Assembly: GCF_003086295.3 (NCBI RefSeq)
Contig: NC_092051.1
Coordinates: forward strand, 72,913,772 to 72,977,771
Reading direction: 5' to 3'
Origin: Arachis hypogaea
Taxonomy: Eukaryota; Streptophyta; Magnoliopsida; Fabales; Fabaceae
Length of the DNA stretch: 64,000 nucleotides
Part shown: piece after piece, positions 31,553-41,510 of the stretch
Position numbering within the stretch: position 1 is the first letter of the stretch
Layout: every line of letters begins with the position of its first letter
The notes under the pieces: generated by a model
The model's input: the letters and a program-made list of their open reading frames with translations, nothing else
What the model was told of the DNA's origin: nothing
Databases searched by the model: none
Translations under genes and position numbers: made by a program

Positions 31553-31699
31553 TGGCCACCAAGAAAGAAGAAATGGAAAAGCTTCAAATGGGGCAACAAA
31601 CAAGTTCATCCACACAACCTTTTGAAGGAGCTCATCAATTGTAGCAACCCATCCACCTTGCTCTTCTTTGCATGCACCGAGGACGGTACAAATTTCTAA
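31553..31699 (+). pseudogene. Remnant of A-type accessory ORF in element H
   Basis: The sequence GGCCACCAAGAAAG at 31553 matches the start of A's accessory ORF (ATGGCCACCAAGAAAG at 9434; here the ATG is TTG), and CATGCACCGAGGACGGT at 31671 matches its last codons. Only about 150 bp separate them, against 1.25 kb in A: the central domain is gone. Unlikely to make a working protein. Confidence 0.6.
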
Positions 31700-31711
31700 G
31701 TGTGGGGAGGT
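31674..31711 (+). promoter_or_regulatory. Internal hairpin-polypurine module (element H)
   Basis: GCACCG-AGGA-CGGTAC (one mismatch in the stem) followed by AAGTGTGGGGAGGT at 31698-31711, as in A and G. Confidence 0.6.
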
Positions 31712-33209
31712 CATCCGACTGATCTCCATGGGTAACAATTTCCTTTCAACGCCAATTTTTCAATTTTTGCCTTTGTTAGATTAGTTGTTGCATTGCATGA
31801 TAGGTTGCATGTTAGTTATAATTTGTATATATTCTATCATTTCTTTTTATGTTAGGACTACTTGGTTAGGGTGATGATTTCTTTTCCAAGAAAAATTATT
31901 TTTAGGGCACCCTACCAATTTAAAAAAAAATATTTTCTTGTTGAACTTGCTTGAAGAATTTATTTTGGAACATGGTTTTTGAGCTAAGAACACAAGCATG
32001 TGAGTTTTGAGCCAAATGGTGTGGTTACATCATATAACCACTTATTTTCATTCTTGTGTGCATTGTTCTCTTTCTATGATTGTAATCTTTGATTTGTTTG
32101 ATTCTATATGTCCATTATTCCATGTATATATGCATTTATATGATTGAGGCCATCATTTCATTTAGCTCACTTACCCAAATAGCCTACCTTTCATCAACCA
32201 TTGTTAGCCAAATTTGAGCCTATTTAATCCCCTTTGTTCTTAATGTTAGCACATCACTACCCTTAAGTGAAAAATAATAACTGTCCTTAATTTGGATCTT
32301 TGATTAGCTCAGGCTAGTAAGGGTGTGTATCATTTGAGTATGGGAAACTTGGGACATTGGTTGAGGTAAAAGTGTATTTTGTATTTTTGTTAAAAATATT
32401 GGGAATTGGGTACATATTCATGCACTATATGTAAAACCATATGCATTGATATGTTTGTATATACTTTTCAAAAAAAAATGTAGAAAAATATATATATATA
32501 AAAAGAAAAAATAAAAAAAAAAAAGAAAAATATAGAAAAAGAAAGCAATAAAAAGGGGACAAAAATGCCCCAAAGTGAAGTTTAATAAAAAAATTTAATG
32601 CATATGGAATGTGAATTAAAGAGGATGCATGAGTATGTGAAAAAGTGGGAATCATGGGTAGCTAGGTTGTGTATTAGAATTGTATAGGTTGTTACATGTG
32701 TTAGGTGAGAGCTTAGGCTAATCAAAGATACAAATTTCAAGCTCACTTGACCATATGCATCCTACCTTGACCTAGCCCCATTACAACCTATGAATAAGTC
32801 CTCATGATGAATGTATGCATGCATTGAATAATTGTTGATTGTTAGAAGAAAAACAAATCTTGGAAAGCATGAGTAGAAGAGAATTGAGTGAATCGACCCT
32901 ATACACTTGAGCAACTAGAGCAGATACACATCCGGTGAGGGTTTGATGCTCAATTCCTCGTTCCCGGCTTTCATGAGTTTTCTTCTTGCAAGTCTAATTG
33001 AACTTCTTTTTGATATTTGAATTGGTAGAGTTTGTGAGTCGTCATATGACCTTTACCCTAATTGCTTATATATGTTCTTGGAGATTGATTTACTTTTAAC
33101 CAAGTAGGTAGATTCATTTTACATTTAGTTGCATGCATGTAGATAGGTTTATATAGTTTGTTTGCATTGAATAAATGTTCATACCCCTTTCTTGTCCTTC
33201 TTTATTCTT
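31712..33209 (+). other. 3' UTR of element H between polypurine tracts
   Basis: Noncoding; colinear with A 10700-12092 and G 58412-59841. Contains an A-rich stretch with TATATATA (32466-32560). Confidence 0.55.
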
Positions 33210-33246
33210 AGCATGAGGACATGCTTGGTTTAAGTGTGGGGAGATT
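33210..33246 (+). promoter_or_regulatory. Hairpin and terminal polypurine tract of element H
   Basis: AGCATG-AGGA-CATGCT (33210-33225) followed by AAGTGTGGGGAGAT (33232-33245), adjoining the 3' LTR at 33247. Confidence 0.75.
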
Positions 33247-34973
33247 TGATAAACCCCGATTTTGTGGTTTATCTTGTGCTTATTTTGGGGGATTTTATTA
33301 ACTTTTCTCACATTTATTCAATGAAATAGCATGGTTTTGCAATTCTCCCTTGATTTGTGCTTAAATGTGAAAACATGCTTTTTAGGCCCTAAAATTGATG
33401 ATTTTAATTCACTTTAATTCCATTTGATGCCTTGATATGTTTGTTGAGTAATTTCAGGTTCATAAGGCAAGTATCGGATGGAAAAAGTGAGGAGAAAAGC
33501 ATGTAAAGTGGGAGAACTCATGAAGAAATGAAGGAACCGTAAAGCTGTCAAGCCTGACCTCTTCACACTCAAACGACCATAACCTGAGCTACAGAGATTC
33601 AAGTGAGGCGGTTCCAGTTGCGTTGGAAAGCTAACATCCGGGGCTTCGAAATGATATAAATTTTGCCATATGTTGCTTCGCGTTCAGGGGCGCGCACGCG
33701 CACTTTGCGCGCGCGCGCCGATGCTGTCCGTGGCCCACTTTTATGAAATCGCCCCAGCTATTTTGCAGCTCATTTTGGGCCCAATCCAACCCATTTCTGA
33801 TGCTATTGAACCCAAGGATTGAAGGGGGAATGAAACTAAGTAGTCATAGTTTAGTTTTCATCATGTTTTAGGGTAGAATTCTAGAGAGAGAAGCTCTCTC
33901 TTCTCTCTAGAATTTAGGGTAGTTTAGGTTTAATTTTCTTGAAACTCACTTTTAATTCTTGTTTTGATTTAGTTTTTCCTTTTAATTTCTTGTTGTTACA
34001 TCTCTACTCTTCTAGTTTTTACTTGTTCATTTCTTTTATTTTGTTGCTTTTATGTTCATGAACCTTGTTGGATCTTAATTTTCTTTTAATGCAATTTAAT
34101 GTTTGATGTTTCTTTATTGTTGGTTTGAGTTGTTGATCTTGTTTCCTTGCAATTTGTAGTTGGTAGATTTATATTTCTTGCACATTTTACTATGCTTTCC
34201 ATGTATGCCTTCCAAGTGTTTGATAGAATGCTTGGAAGGATGTTAGAGTAGATTTTGAGCATTCTTGGCTTGGAAAGAGTGATTGGGTAATCTTGAGTCA
34301 TGAAAACCCAACTTATGTTGGTGATCTAGAGTTGTTAGCTAGTATTGTTTCCATTGACGCTAACCTTTTGCTAATTAAATTAGTGAGTTGATTAGGACTT
34401 TTGGAATATTGTTTCCATTGACGCTAATCTTTTGCTATTTTAATTAGTATGTTGGTTAGGACTTTTGGATTGAGATTAGCTAGTTTCGATAGACTTTCTC
34501 CCTATTTGTTGGAGTTGACGTAATGAGATAAATTCTTGTTTATATTTGTGATATAATTAATTAGTTTTGTTTGACATTCTTCCGATGTGTGAGTTAACTA
34601 AATAAGATGAATTAATCATGCATGACTAGGATAGAAAGCCTATGATCTCAATCCATTGCCATGAATGTCTCTCTTTATTACTTGCTTTCTTTAATTACTT
34701 GCTCAATTTACTTTTCTTGTCTTTTTATTTTATTGCCCCTCTAATCAACCAAAACCCCCCTTACCCCACTTCATAGCCAATAATTGACCACTTCATTGTA
34801 ACTCCTCGTGAGACGACCCGGAGCCCAAATACTCTGGTTAATTTTCATATGGGGTTTGTTACTTGTGACAACCTAAATTTTTTGCATAAAAGGATTATTG
34901 ATTGGTTTGGAAACTATACTTTACAATGATACTTCATTAATTAAATTCCAAACCGTCAAGAGTTCGTTCATCA
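33247..34973 (+). repeat. 3' LTR of element H
   Basis: 1727 bp, nearly identical to 26861-28567 except for a 20-bp CGCGCACGCGCAC-type insertion. Hairpin CCGGAG-8nt-CTCTGG at 34818-34837. Confidence 0.93.
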
Positions 34974-34978
34974 GAAAG

Positions 34979-36098
34979 GGGTGCGGGAAAGAAACCAAAG
35001 TTCATCAAGAGAACAGATCTTACTCCTGAAGCCAAGGGGTGGTTTGAGCTAGTGAGAAGGTCTATTCTCCCAGCTGCAAACAACTCGGAGGTGAATATCA
35101 AGAGAGCCATGATGGTGCACTGTATACTGAAGGGAGGAGAGATCAAGTTTCATGAACTCATAGCTGAAGGCATTAGAAAGATGGCAGAGAAAAGCGACTC
35201 AAGAGGAACGTTAGGTTACCCCAGCACTATTTACCGAATATGCAAGAAAGCTGGGGTAGTTTTTGAAGATGAGGACCCCATGTGGATAAAGGAAGGCATC
35301 CCAATAACTGTACGAAGGATGAATGCTACAGCATCCCCCCTGCCTCAACGGAAGCAAAGGAAGAGGACAGCCCCTCAAGTAGTGGAAGGACAAGTCTTAG
35401 AGGGGCAAGCACAACAGACCTTGGACATGCACCAATTGTAGGAAGCCATTGATGGCTTGTCTAGACAATATTTGGAAAGCCAAGGAGCACAGAAAGAGCT
35501 TCAACTACAGATGATGGGGCAGCAAGAGGAAGCACTCTCAAGATGGATGACTCAGCAAGGTGAGTGGCAAAGGCAAATGATGGAACAGTAACTAAGTCAA
35601 GGATAACAATGGGGAGAAACATTCAACAGGACGGAACAAAGGCAAAATGAGCAACAATAATCCATCCAGAGGCTAATTAACATCCAAGCACATCAAGGGG
35701 CACACATACATGAGATGCATCGATGACAAATAGAACAGGCAGAACTATTGGACGAGCAAAGGGCATTCGCAGAAGTAGTTTACATGAGTGAGACAGGACA
35801 TCACATAAACACTCAAGCCAGGCTCGGCTACTTAGTAGGACAGCTGCCAATATTGCATCCAGGAATAGCCCGGTATGAAGAAATGAAGGATGAATTAGCA
35901 CGAGAGGAAAGACAAAGGATGGAAGAGAGTCATGAGTCAGTGAGGAAGGCACTTGAGGATTGGAAGCAAGCAAGATTGGCACGGATGCGAGGAAATGCAA
36001 GAGGAAACAAGGAGGACAAGCAAGGAAAAGAGCATGATGACCACAAGTGTAAAAGGTGGTGGAGTTCCTTCTTTGTTCCATCTTTCTCTATGTTTTAA
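34979..36098 (+). pseudogene. Accessory ORF of element D, 3' part
   Basis: Continuation of the frame from 26860. LTPEAKGWFELVRRSILP and GEIKFHELIAEGIRKM complete the putative plant transposon protein-like domain and align with A (LTLEAHVWAQIM) and E (LTPEAKGWYELLKRSIL). A long Gln/Glu-rich coiled coil follows, then LGYLVGQLPILHPG and EEMKDELAREERQRMEESHE. Nonsense codons at 35439 (TAG), 35589 (TAA), 35604 (TAA), 35658 (TAA) and 35724 (TGA) fall in the Gln-rich part; four can arise from CAG, CAA or CGA by a single C-to-T change, and the one at 35604 probably also. No frameshift is needed to reach the stop at 36096-36098. Confidence 0.82.
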
Positions 36099-36551
36099 AT
36101 AAGGAAGATCTTGTATGAAATAGAACTTGCTTCCATGTTATGTTTAAACCTTTTTCAATTCTGTCTTTTAAGTTTTTGGTATTGAAGAAAGTCTCTGTGT
36201 GCTAGTCTCTATGTTACTACACCATCTCCTTACTTAATTGTATGTTTGTCCCTTTAAATCAAATGAAAAAGAGAATGAGTGTGTTTTTAAAAAGACCAGA
36301 GTGGAGTTCATAATATGGAAGTGCATTCATGAGTTTTTGGTGTGATCATAAGTTAGCTAAGTTGGTTCAACCATAAGGTGGGAAGAAAACTATCTGTCAT
36401 GAATACTATACTTGAGACACACCCCATGAGACTAGATAAATAAGAAGATCCTAATAAGAAAAAGGGAAAGAACAATCAAAGTTGAGGAATAAAAGAAAAA
36501 GACTAAGCAATAAGGCTAGGCACCAATGGTTTTAAATCTTGAGGCATGTGT
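36099..36551 (+). other. 3' UTR of element D, first part
   Basis: No gene seen. Ends at the first copy of a 133-nt structured-looking element. Confidence 0.5.
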
Positions 36552-36684
36552 CTGTGGTGTTCCTGTGTGAGGGATCTACTTGGATGAATAAGCTCTTAGG
36601 GGTGCCTTATCACTTGGTAACTTGGGTTAACTAACTCAGGATTATCAGCTGAAAGTCCACTATCAAGAGTAACCCTCACCACAG
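36552..36684 (+). ncRNA. Candidate structured RNA element, D copy 1
   Basis: A closing stem CTGTGGTG/CACCACAG (36552-36559 with 36677-36684) encloses GGTG-CCTTAT-CACT (36601-36614) and an 8-pair hairpin CTTGGGTT-AACT-AACTCAGG (36621-36640), then a conserved GCTGAAAGT segment. Two other copies (36754-36885; 40901-41030 minus) keep the stems by compensating changes. It lies between accessory ORF and polypurine tract. Role unknown. Confidence 0.6.
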
Positions 36685-36753
36685 AACATTTAGTAACCCA
36701 AAGAGGTGCTGGACACCAAGGCCTCAAGAAAAGAAAATGAATAAACTATATGC

Positions 36754-36885
36754 CTGTGGTGTGTATGTATGGGGGAGAGACTTGAGGGAGTAAGTCTTTA
36801 GGGGTGTCTCAACACCTAGCACCTTGAACCAACTGGTTCAGGAGTGTTGGCTGAAAGCTTATCTTAAAGAGTTGCCCCCTTACAG
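36754..36885 (+). ncRNA. Candidate structured RNA element, D copy 2
   Basis: Second, diverged copy 202 nt downstream of the first: closing CTGTGG/TTACAG, GACTT/AAGTC (about 36778-36795), GGTGT-CTCA-ACACC (36803-36816) and CTTGAACC-AACT-GGTTCAGG (36823-36842). Primary sequence in the stems differs strongly from copy 1 while pairing is kept. Confidence 0.6.
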
Positions 36886-37116
36886 AACACTTAGCCTAAG
36901 AACACAAATAAGCCCTGAAATAACAACAAAAGGATCAATAAATAAAAGTTTCATGGGATGCAATCATAGTGAGTATTCTAGGATATGATAAAGGTCTGAA
37001 AGCCAGGAATGAACCTAAGTTGCTATGCATGAAACCACCATAAAACCAGGGACATGACTTCCACAAGAATGACTCATTTCTCTTGGTATCCCATTCATCA
37101 TTCTCTTGTTCCAGTA

Positions 37117-37153
37117 CTTGCTTAGGGACAAGCAACCTTTAAGTTTAGTGTTG
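37117..37153 (+). promoter_or_regulatory. Hairpin and terminal polypurine tract of element D
   Basis: TTGCTT-AGGGAC-AAGCAA (37118-37135) followed by AAGTTTAGTGTTG (37141-37153), which abuts the LTR start TGATGCC at 37154. The tract is interrupted by T residues, unusual for a polypurine tract, but E has the same. Confidence 0.65.
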
Positions 37154-38622
37154 TGATGCCAGGGTATTTTAGCCAGTTTCACTGACCTTTTCTTTACTAT
37201 TTTTAGGATAGTTTCCTGCATTTTCTTAGGAAATAAGCTAGTTTTGGGTAGATATTCACTTACACCTTGATTCAAGCATACATTGTGCATTTTACATGAT
37301 TTCATGAGGATTTTGCATGAGTTTAGTGACAAATTGTATTCTGCATTACCCATGACTTGGACTAGAACTTTGATGCACTCTATTGCCTGATTTCAGGACC
37401 AAAGGAAGCAAGGAATGGGAAGTAACTTGCAAAGTTAATGAGAAAAGTGACTGCCAATGACGCTCTCGAAGCCATCATTACCCACGTTAAGAGTCACGTT
37501 AACTAAGTTAACGTGAACTCTAATATGAAGAAGGGAATTTGAGCCAACGTTAGTGACACTTAATATTATCACTAACGTTGGCCAATGCTCACAAGTGGCC
37601 ACGTTAGAGTCAACGTTAACTTAGTTAACGTGGCCTCTAATGTTAAAAGGGGGAAAGGAAGCAAATGTTAGTGACATTCAACATTGTCACTAACGTTAGC
37701 CTAAGTGCACAATGCCACGTTAACTCTCACGTTAACTTAGTTAACGTGGAAGCTAACGTGAAGAGGCAAGAGTGGTCGACAACGTTAGTGACACCCAACA
37801 TTGTCACTAACGTTGGAAGCAACCACACAACCCCAAGGAGCCACGTTAACTTCCACGTTAACTTAGTTAACGTGGAGGCTAACGTGAGAGAAGAAGGTGA
37901 TGGCCAACGTTAGTGACACTCAACATTGTCACTAACGTTGGAAGGAGCCACACAAGCCACTATGAGTCACGTTAACTCCCACATTAACTTAGTTAACGTG
38001 GAAGCTAACGTGGATGAGGAATGATGAGCCAACGTTAGTGACACTCAACATTGTCACTAACGTTGGGGATGGCTAAGCATGGCCACGTTATAAGCCACGT
38101 TAACCTAGTTAATGTGGATTCTAACGTGAGACATGGGGGCACATTGGAACGTTAGTGACAATGTTGAATGTCACTAACGTTCTCGAAGGATGGCAAGCCC
38201 ACGTTAAAGAGCCACGTTAACTAAGTTAACGTGGGCTCTAACATAGGAGCAATGGGGCTTTTCAACGTTATTGGGAAAGTTAAGTCCCAATAACGTGTGC
38301 GAAGGACCTAGAGGCAACGTTGGTGGCAACGTTTGTCCCACTAATGTTGAGGTTAACGTGGCTTTTACTTAGGAACGTTAGTGAGAAAGTTGATTGTCAC
38401 TAACGTTCTCGAACACATATTTTCACTAAACGTTAACAACCCTAACGTCCTGAGCTAAAATCTCTGCCCACTTCACACTTTCTCTCTGCAAGTACAGCCA
38501 AGCCCAAATGAAGAAGAGAACTGCTTCAAACTCAAGATCTAAAGGCCCAAGACTTGAAGAACCAACTAGAAGATGAGAAGAGTAGTATATATAGGAGTAG
38601 CTTTGAATGATTTTGGGAGAGT
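37154..38622 (+). repeat. 3' LTR of element D, left part
   Basis: Matches 20042-21510 of the 5' LTR including the inverted-repeat block (37480-38415). Broken at 38622 by element E. Confidence 0.9.
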
Positions 38623-40520
38623 TGATGCGTAATTTCGGAAAACGAAAAACGTATTCCAAACACACAAAACTAACCGGCAAGTGCACCGGGTCGTATCAAG
38701 TAATAAAACTCACGGGAGTGAGGTCGATCCCACAAGGATTGAAGGATTGAGCAATTTTAGTTTAGTGGTTGATTTAGTCAAGCGAATCAAGAATTGATTT
38801 GAGTGGTTTGTATTCGACAGAAGCTAAATTGCATGAAATTAAAAGGGAGAAGGGTAGATTGCAGAAAATTAAAGAGCAAAGAAAGTAAATAAGCTAAATC
38901 TTAAAGAACAAGTAATGTAAATTGCAGAAACTTAGATTGCAAGAAATGTAAATTGCAGAATCTTAAAGTGCAAGAAATGTAAATGGCTTGAATGGTAAAG
39001 GGAATTGGGAAGTGGATTTGCAGAAATTAAACAAGGAACAATAAATTGCAACAAACAGGAATGTAGAAGATGGATTCAATTGAACCGGATCTTGACAAAA
39101 ATGGAGATCAGCTTGGTGTAGCAATGAAACAGGGAAATTGAAATTTAAAGCTGTAGATCTCAGGACCCAAGAGACTAGATAACCAAGTCTAGATCTCACT
39201 GCCTTCCTAGATCCAGCAAGAACAATTGCAAGGGAAATGTAAATTGTAGAGAGAATAGAAGAAGAAGCAATTAACTGAAAAGGAAATTCAATTATGCAGA
39301 AAATTAAACAAGATCCAAAGGTGAGATTGAAACAGAAGTTCTTCAATTCTCCACCTAAGATCCCAAGCAAGAAAAGTAAAGAGTGCTCAACAAGAACTAG
39401 GAAGAAGAGAGATCAATTCTCCTCCCCAATTCTCTAGAATTCTAAAGAAAACAATTCAAAAATGTAAAGTAAGTTCCCTACTATAAGTGTTACGAAAATT
39501 CTAAAAGGAAGCTCCCCAAAAACTTAAATCCTAATCTATTTATACACTTTCTTCAAATGGTCTTCAAGCCTTGAATTGGGCCTTTGTTCTTGATGGAATT
39601 GGGTTGATAGAGGCCTTGGTTGATTGCTCTAGGAGTTGGAGAGAGAACCAATGTGAACCAGGTTGTGAATCATAAAAGCTTGAGTAAAAGTTTGAGTAAA
39701 AGTTTGAGGCAAACTTTTACTCAAACTTTTTATACCAGCTGCCCCATTCTTGCTGCTACCAACGTTTGAGCCAAAGTTTGGGGTCAAACTTTTGCTCAAA
39801 CGTTGGCCCCCTTGTAAATGTGTGTTGCGCCAATGTTTGAGCAAAAGTTTGACCTCAAACGTTGGCGCAAGCTTTTTTCTCCAGGGTGTGCAAGAGTGGC
39901 GCCAACGTTTGAGCAAAAGTTTGACCTCAAACGTTGGCGCAAGCTTTTTCCTCCAGGGTGTGCAAGTGTGGCGCCAATGTTTGAGCAAAAGTTTGACCTC
40001 AAACGTTGGCGCAAGCTTTTTCCTCCAGGGTATTGATTTTGTGATGCCAACGTTTGCCAAAAAGTTTGAGGCAAACGTTGGCTCAAGCTTTTCTCCCTAA
40101 AGTTTGAGCTAAAGTTTGAGGTCAAACTTTTGCTCAAGCTTTTTTCCTCTGGAGTGTTTTCAACTCTTTTGAAAGTTAGAGCTAAAGTTTCAGGCAAACT
40201 TTTGCTCAAGCTTTTTGTTCTCTCTTGCTCCTAGCCATTCCTTCTTTCTTCAACCTTCTTCAAAACTCTTTTCACCTATCATCAATCAACCAAACACATC
40301 AAAGCTTTGCTTAAAATCATGAGTTTGTTATTCTTTCATAAAATATGACAATTATAGCATAAAATCTCATGAAATTGCATTAATTCATACATGGTTGATT
40401 GAATCAAAGGAAACATGGAAATCTACCCAATTGGCTTGCTTATGGCTCAAGAAAGTGCATAAATCAATCGAAAACAAAAGAAAAATGCTAGTGAAACTAG
40501 GCTAAGATGACTTGTCATCA
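38623..40520 (-). repeat. 3' LTR of element E
   Basis: 1898 bp; on the minus strand begins TGATGACAAG and ends GCATCA. 39720-40210 is a block of AACGTTTGAGC-AAAAGTTTGACC-TCAAACGTTGG inverted units, and CTCAC-GGGA-GTGAG (38709-38722) forms the hairpin next to GGTCGATCCC. Confidence 0.95.
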
Positions 40521-40557
40521 CAACACCAAACTTAGAGCTTGCTTGTCCCCAAGCAAG
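40521..40557 (-). promoter_or_regulatory. Hairpin and terminal polypurine tract of element E
   Basis: On the minus strand CTTGCTTG-GGGA-CAAGCAAG (8-bp stem, 40538-40557) is followed after 4 nt by AAGTTTGGTGTTG (40521-40533), abutting the LTR. Confidence 0.75.
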
Positions 40558-40900
40558 AATAGAATTATTGAGAAGAAAGAATGAAATGGAAGAGGATGTT
40601 CATGCTAGCAGAGTATTATTGGTAGTTCATGGGGTTTTCTGTGGATATGTAAACACTCACTTCTTATTGACTTTTAGGCCTAGAAAGCCCCCTTCAAGCA
40701 TCAAGCAACACACTGCTATGACCTCTCATTATTCCTTTGTCCTTGACTATTATTTTTTTCTCTAAAAGCTTTAGTTCAGTGTCATGTGTAACAAGTTCTT
40801 TTCTTTCTTTATACTTGACACATTATTCACTATAGACACTTGGCTCACATTCCTTCTTAAAACATTGATGCCCAGCACCTCTTTGGGTTACTAAATGCCT
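40558..40900 (-). other. 3' UTR of element E, distal part
   Basis: No gene seen between the structured RNA element and the terminal hairpin. Confidence 0.5.
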
Positions 40901-41030
40901 TGTAGTTAGGTTGCTCTTGATAGTGGACTTTCAGCTGATGATCCCGGGTTAGTTAACCCAAGTCACCAAGTGTTGATGCACTCCAAAGAACTTAATAATC
41001 CAAGCAGATCCCAGTACAAAGACACCACAG
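40901..41030 (-). ncRNA. Candidate structured RNA element, E copy
   Basis: On the minus strand: CTGTGGT pairs with ACTACA at the ends, AGTG-6nt-CACT, and CTTGGGTT-AACT-AACCCGGG (40943-40962), followed by GCTGAAAGT. Same order as the two D copies. Confidence 0.6.
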
Positions 41031-41510
41031 GCATATATTCTAAGGTTCAAGCTATTGGTGTCTAGCTTTGTTTCTTTTTTTTCTTTTATTTTATTACCCA
41101 TTTTTGGCTTTTTCTTCTCTCTGTTTGTTTTTCTTTTTAACCGAGGACTTTTATTTGATTGAGATTCATAGACAGTAGGCCACTTTCTACTTAGAAGGAG
41201 ACATCCTAGTTCTCTTATTCACTAAAAGTGAGCTATCATACAATCACACATACATACCACCACTTACTTTTATTGTACTTCTATCTAACAGAGAACTATC
41301 TTTCTTCACATTCAAATATTTCTTTTATTGAATTGAAATTGCAGGGGACAAAGCATGCTTTTTGTTAAGTGAAAGTAAACACACAAGCACACATTCAGAC
41401 TAGCTTACTTATTTTAAGGGAAACAAACATAATGCAAAGACTATTTTAAACAAATAAGATGCATGCTTTTTTTTTTCTTTGTAGTGATGAACAAGGAACA
41501 AGTCCACCTT
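41031..41510 (-). other. 3' UTR of element E, proximal part
   Basis: No gene; low-complexity T/A-rich stretches. Confidence 0.5.

Larger units (their letters stand above)
26861..34973 (+). mobile_element. Element H: non-autonomous LTR retrotransposon with an unrecognised protein in place of gag-pol
   Basis: LTRs 26861-28567 and 33247-34973 both begin TGATAAACC and end TTCATCA; the target duplication GAAAG flanks the element. The 4.7-kb interior has a tRNA-Asp primer binding site, one ORF (28716-30278), the two-hairpin cassette, a small remnant of the A-type accessory ORF, and both internal and terminal hairpin-polypurine modules. No Gag, protease, RT or integrase motif is present. LTR ends, tract and 3' UTR match element A and G, so H is probably mobilised by an A-like partner. 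The LTRs are very similar; the main difference is a 20-bp GCGC-rich indel near 33690. Confidence 0.92.

Noticed and set aside
39750..40100. Open frames on both strands with repeated LLKRWRK-like peptides in the E LTRs
   Set aside because: They arise from the inverted-repeat units, appear in both LTRs and have no start context or domain.
40921..40962. Hammerhead ribozyme suggested by CTGATGA next to a stem on the plus strand
   Set aside because: The GAAA core segment and the expected third stem are missing, and the D copies lack CTGATGA.
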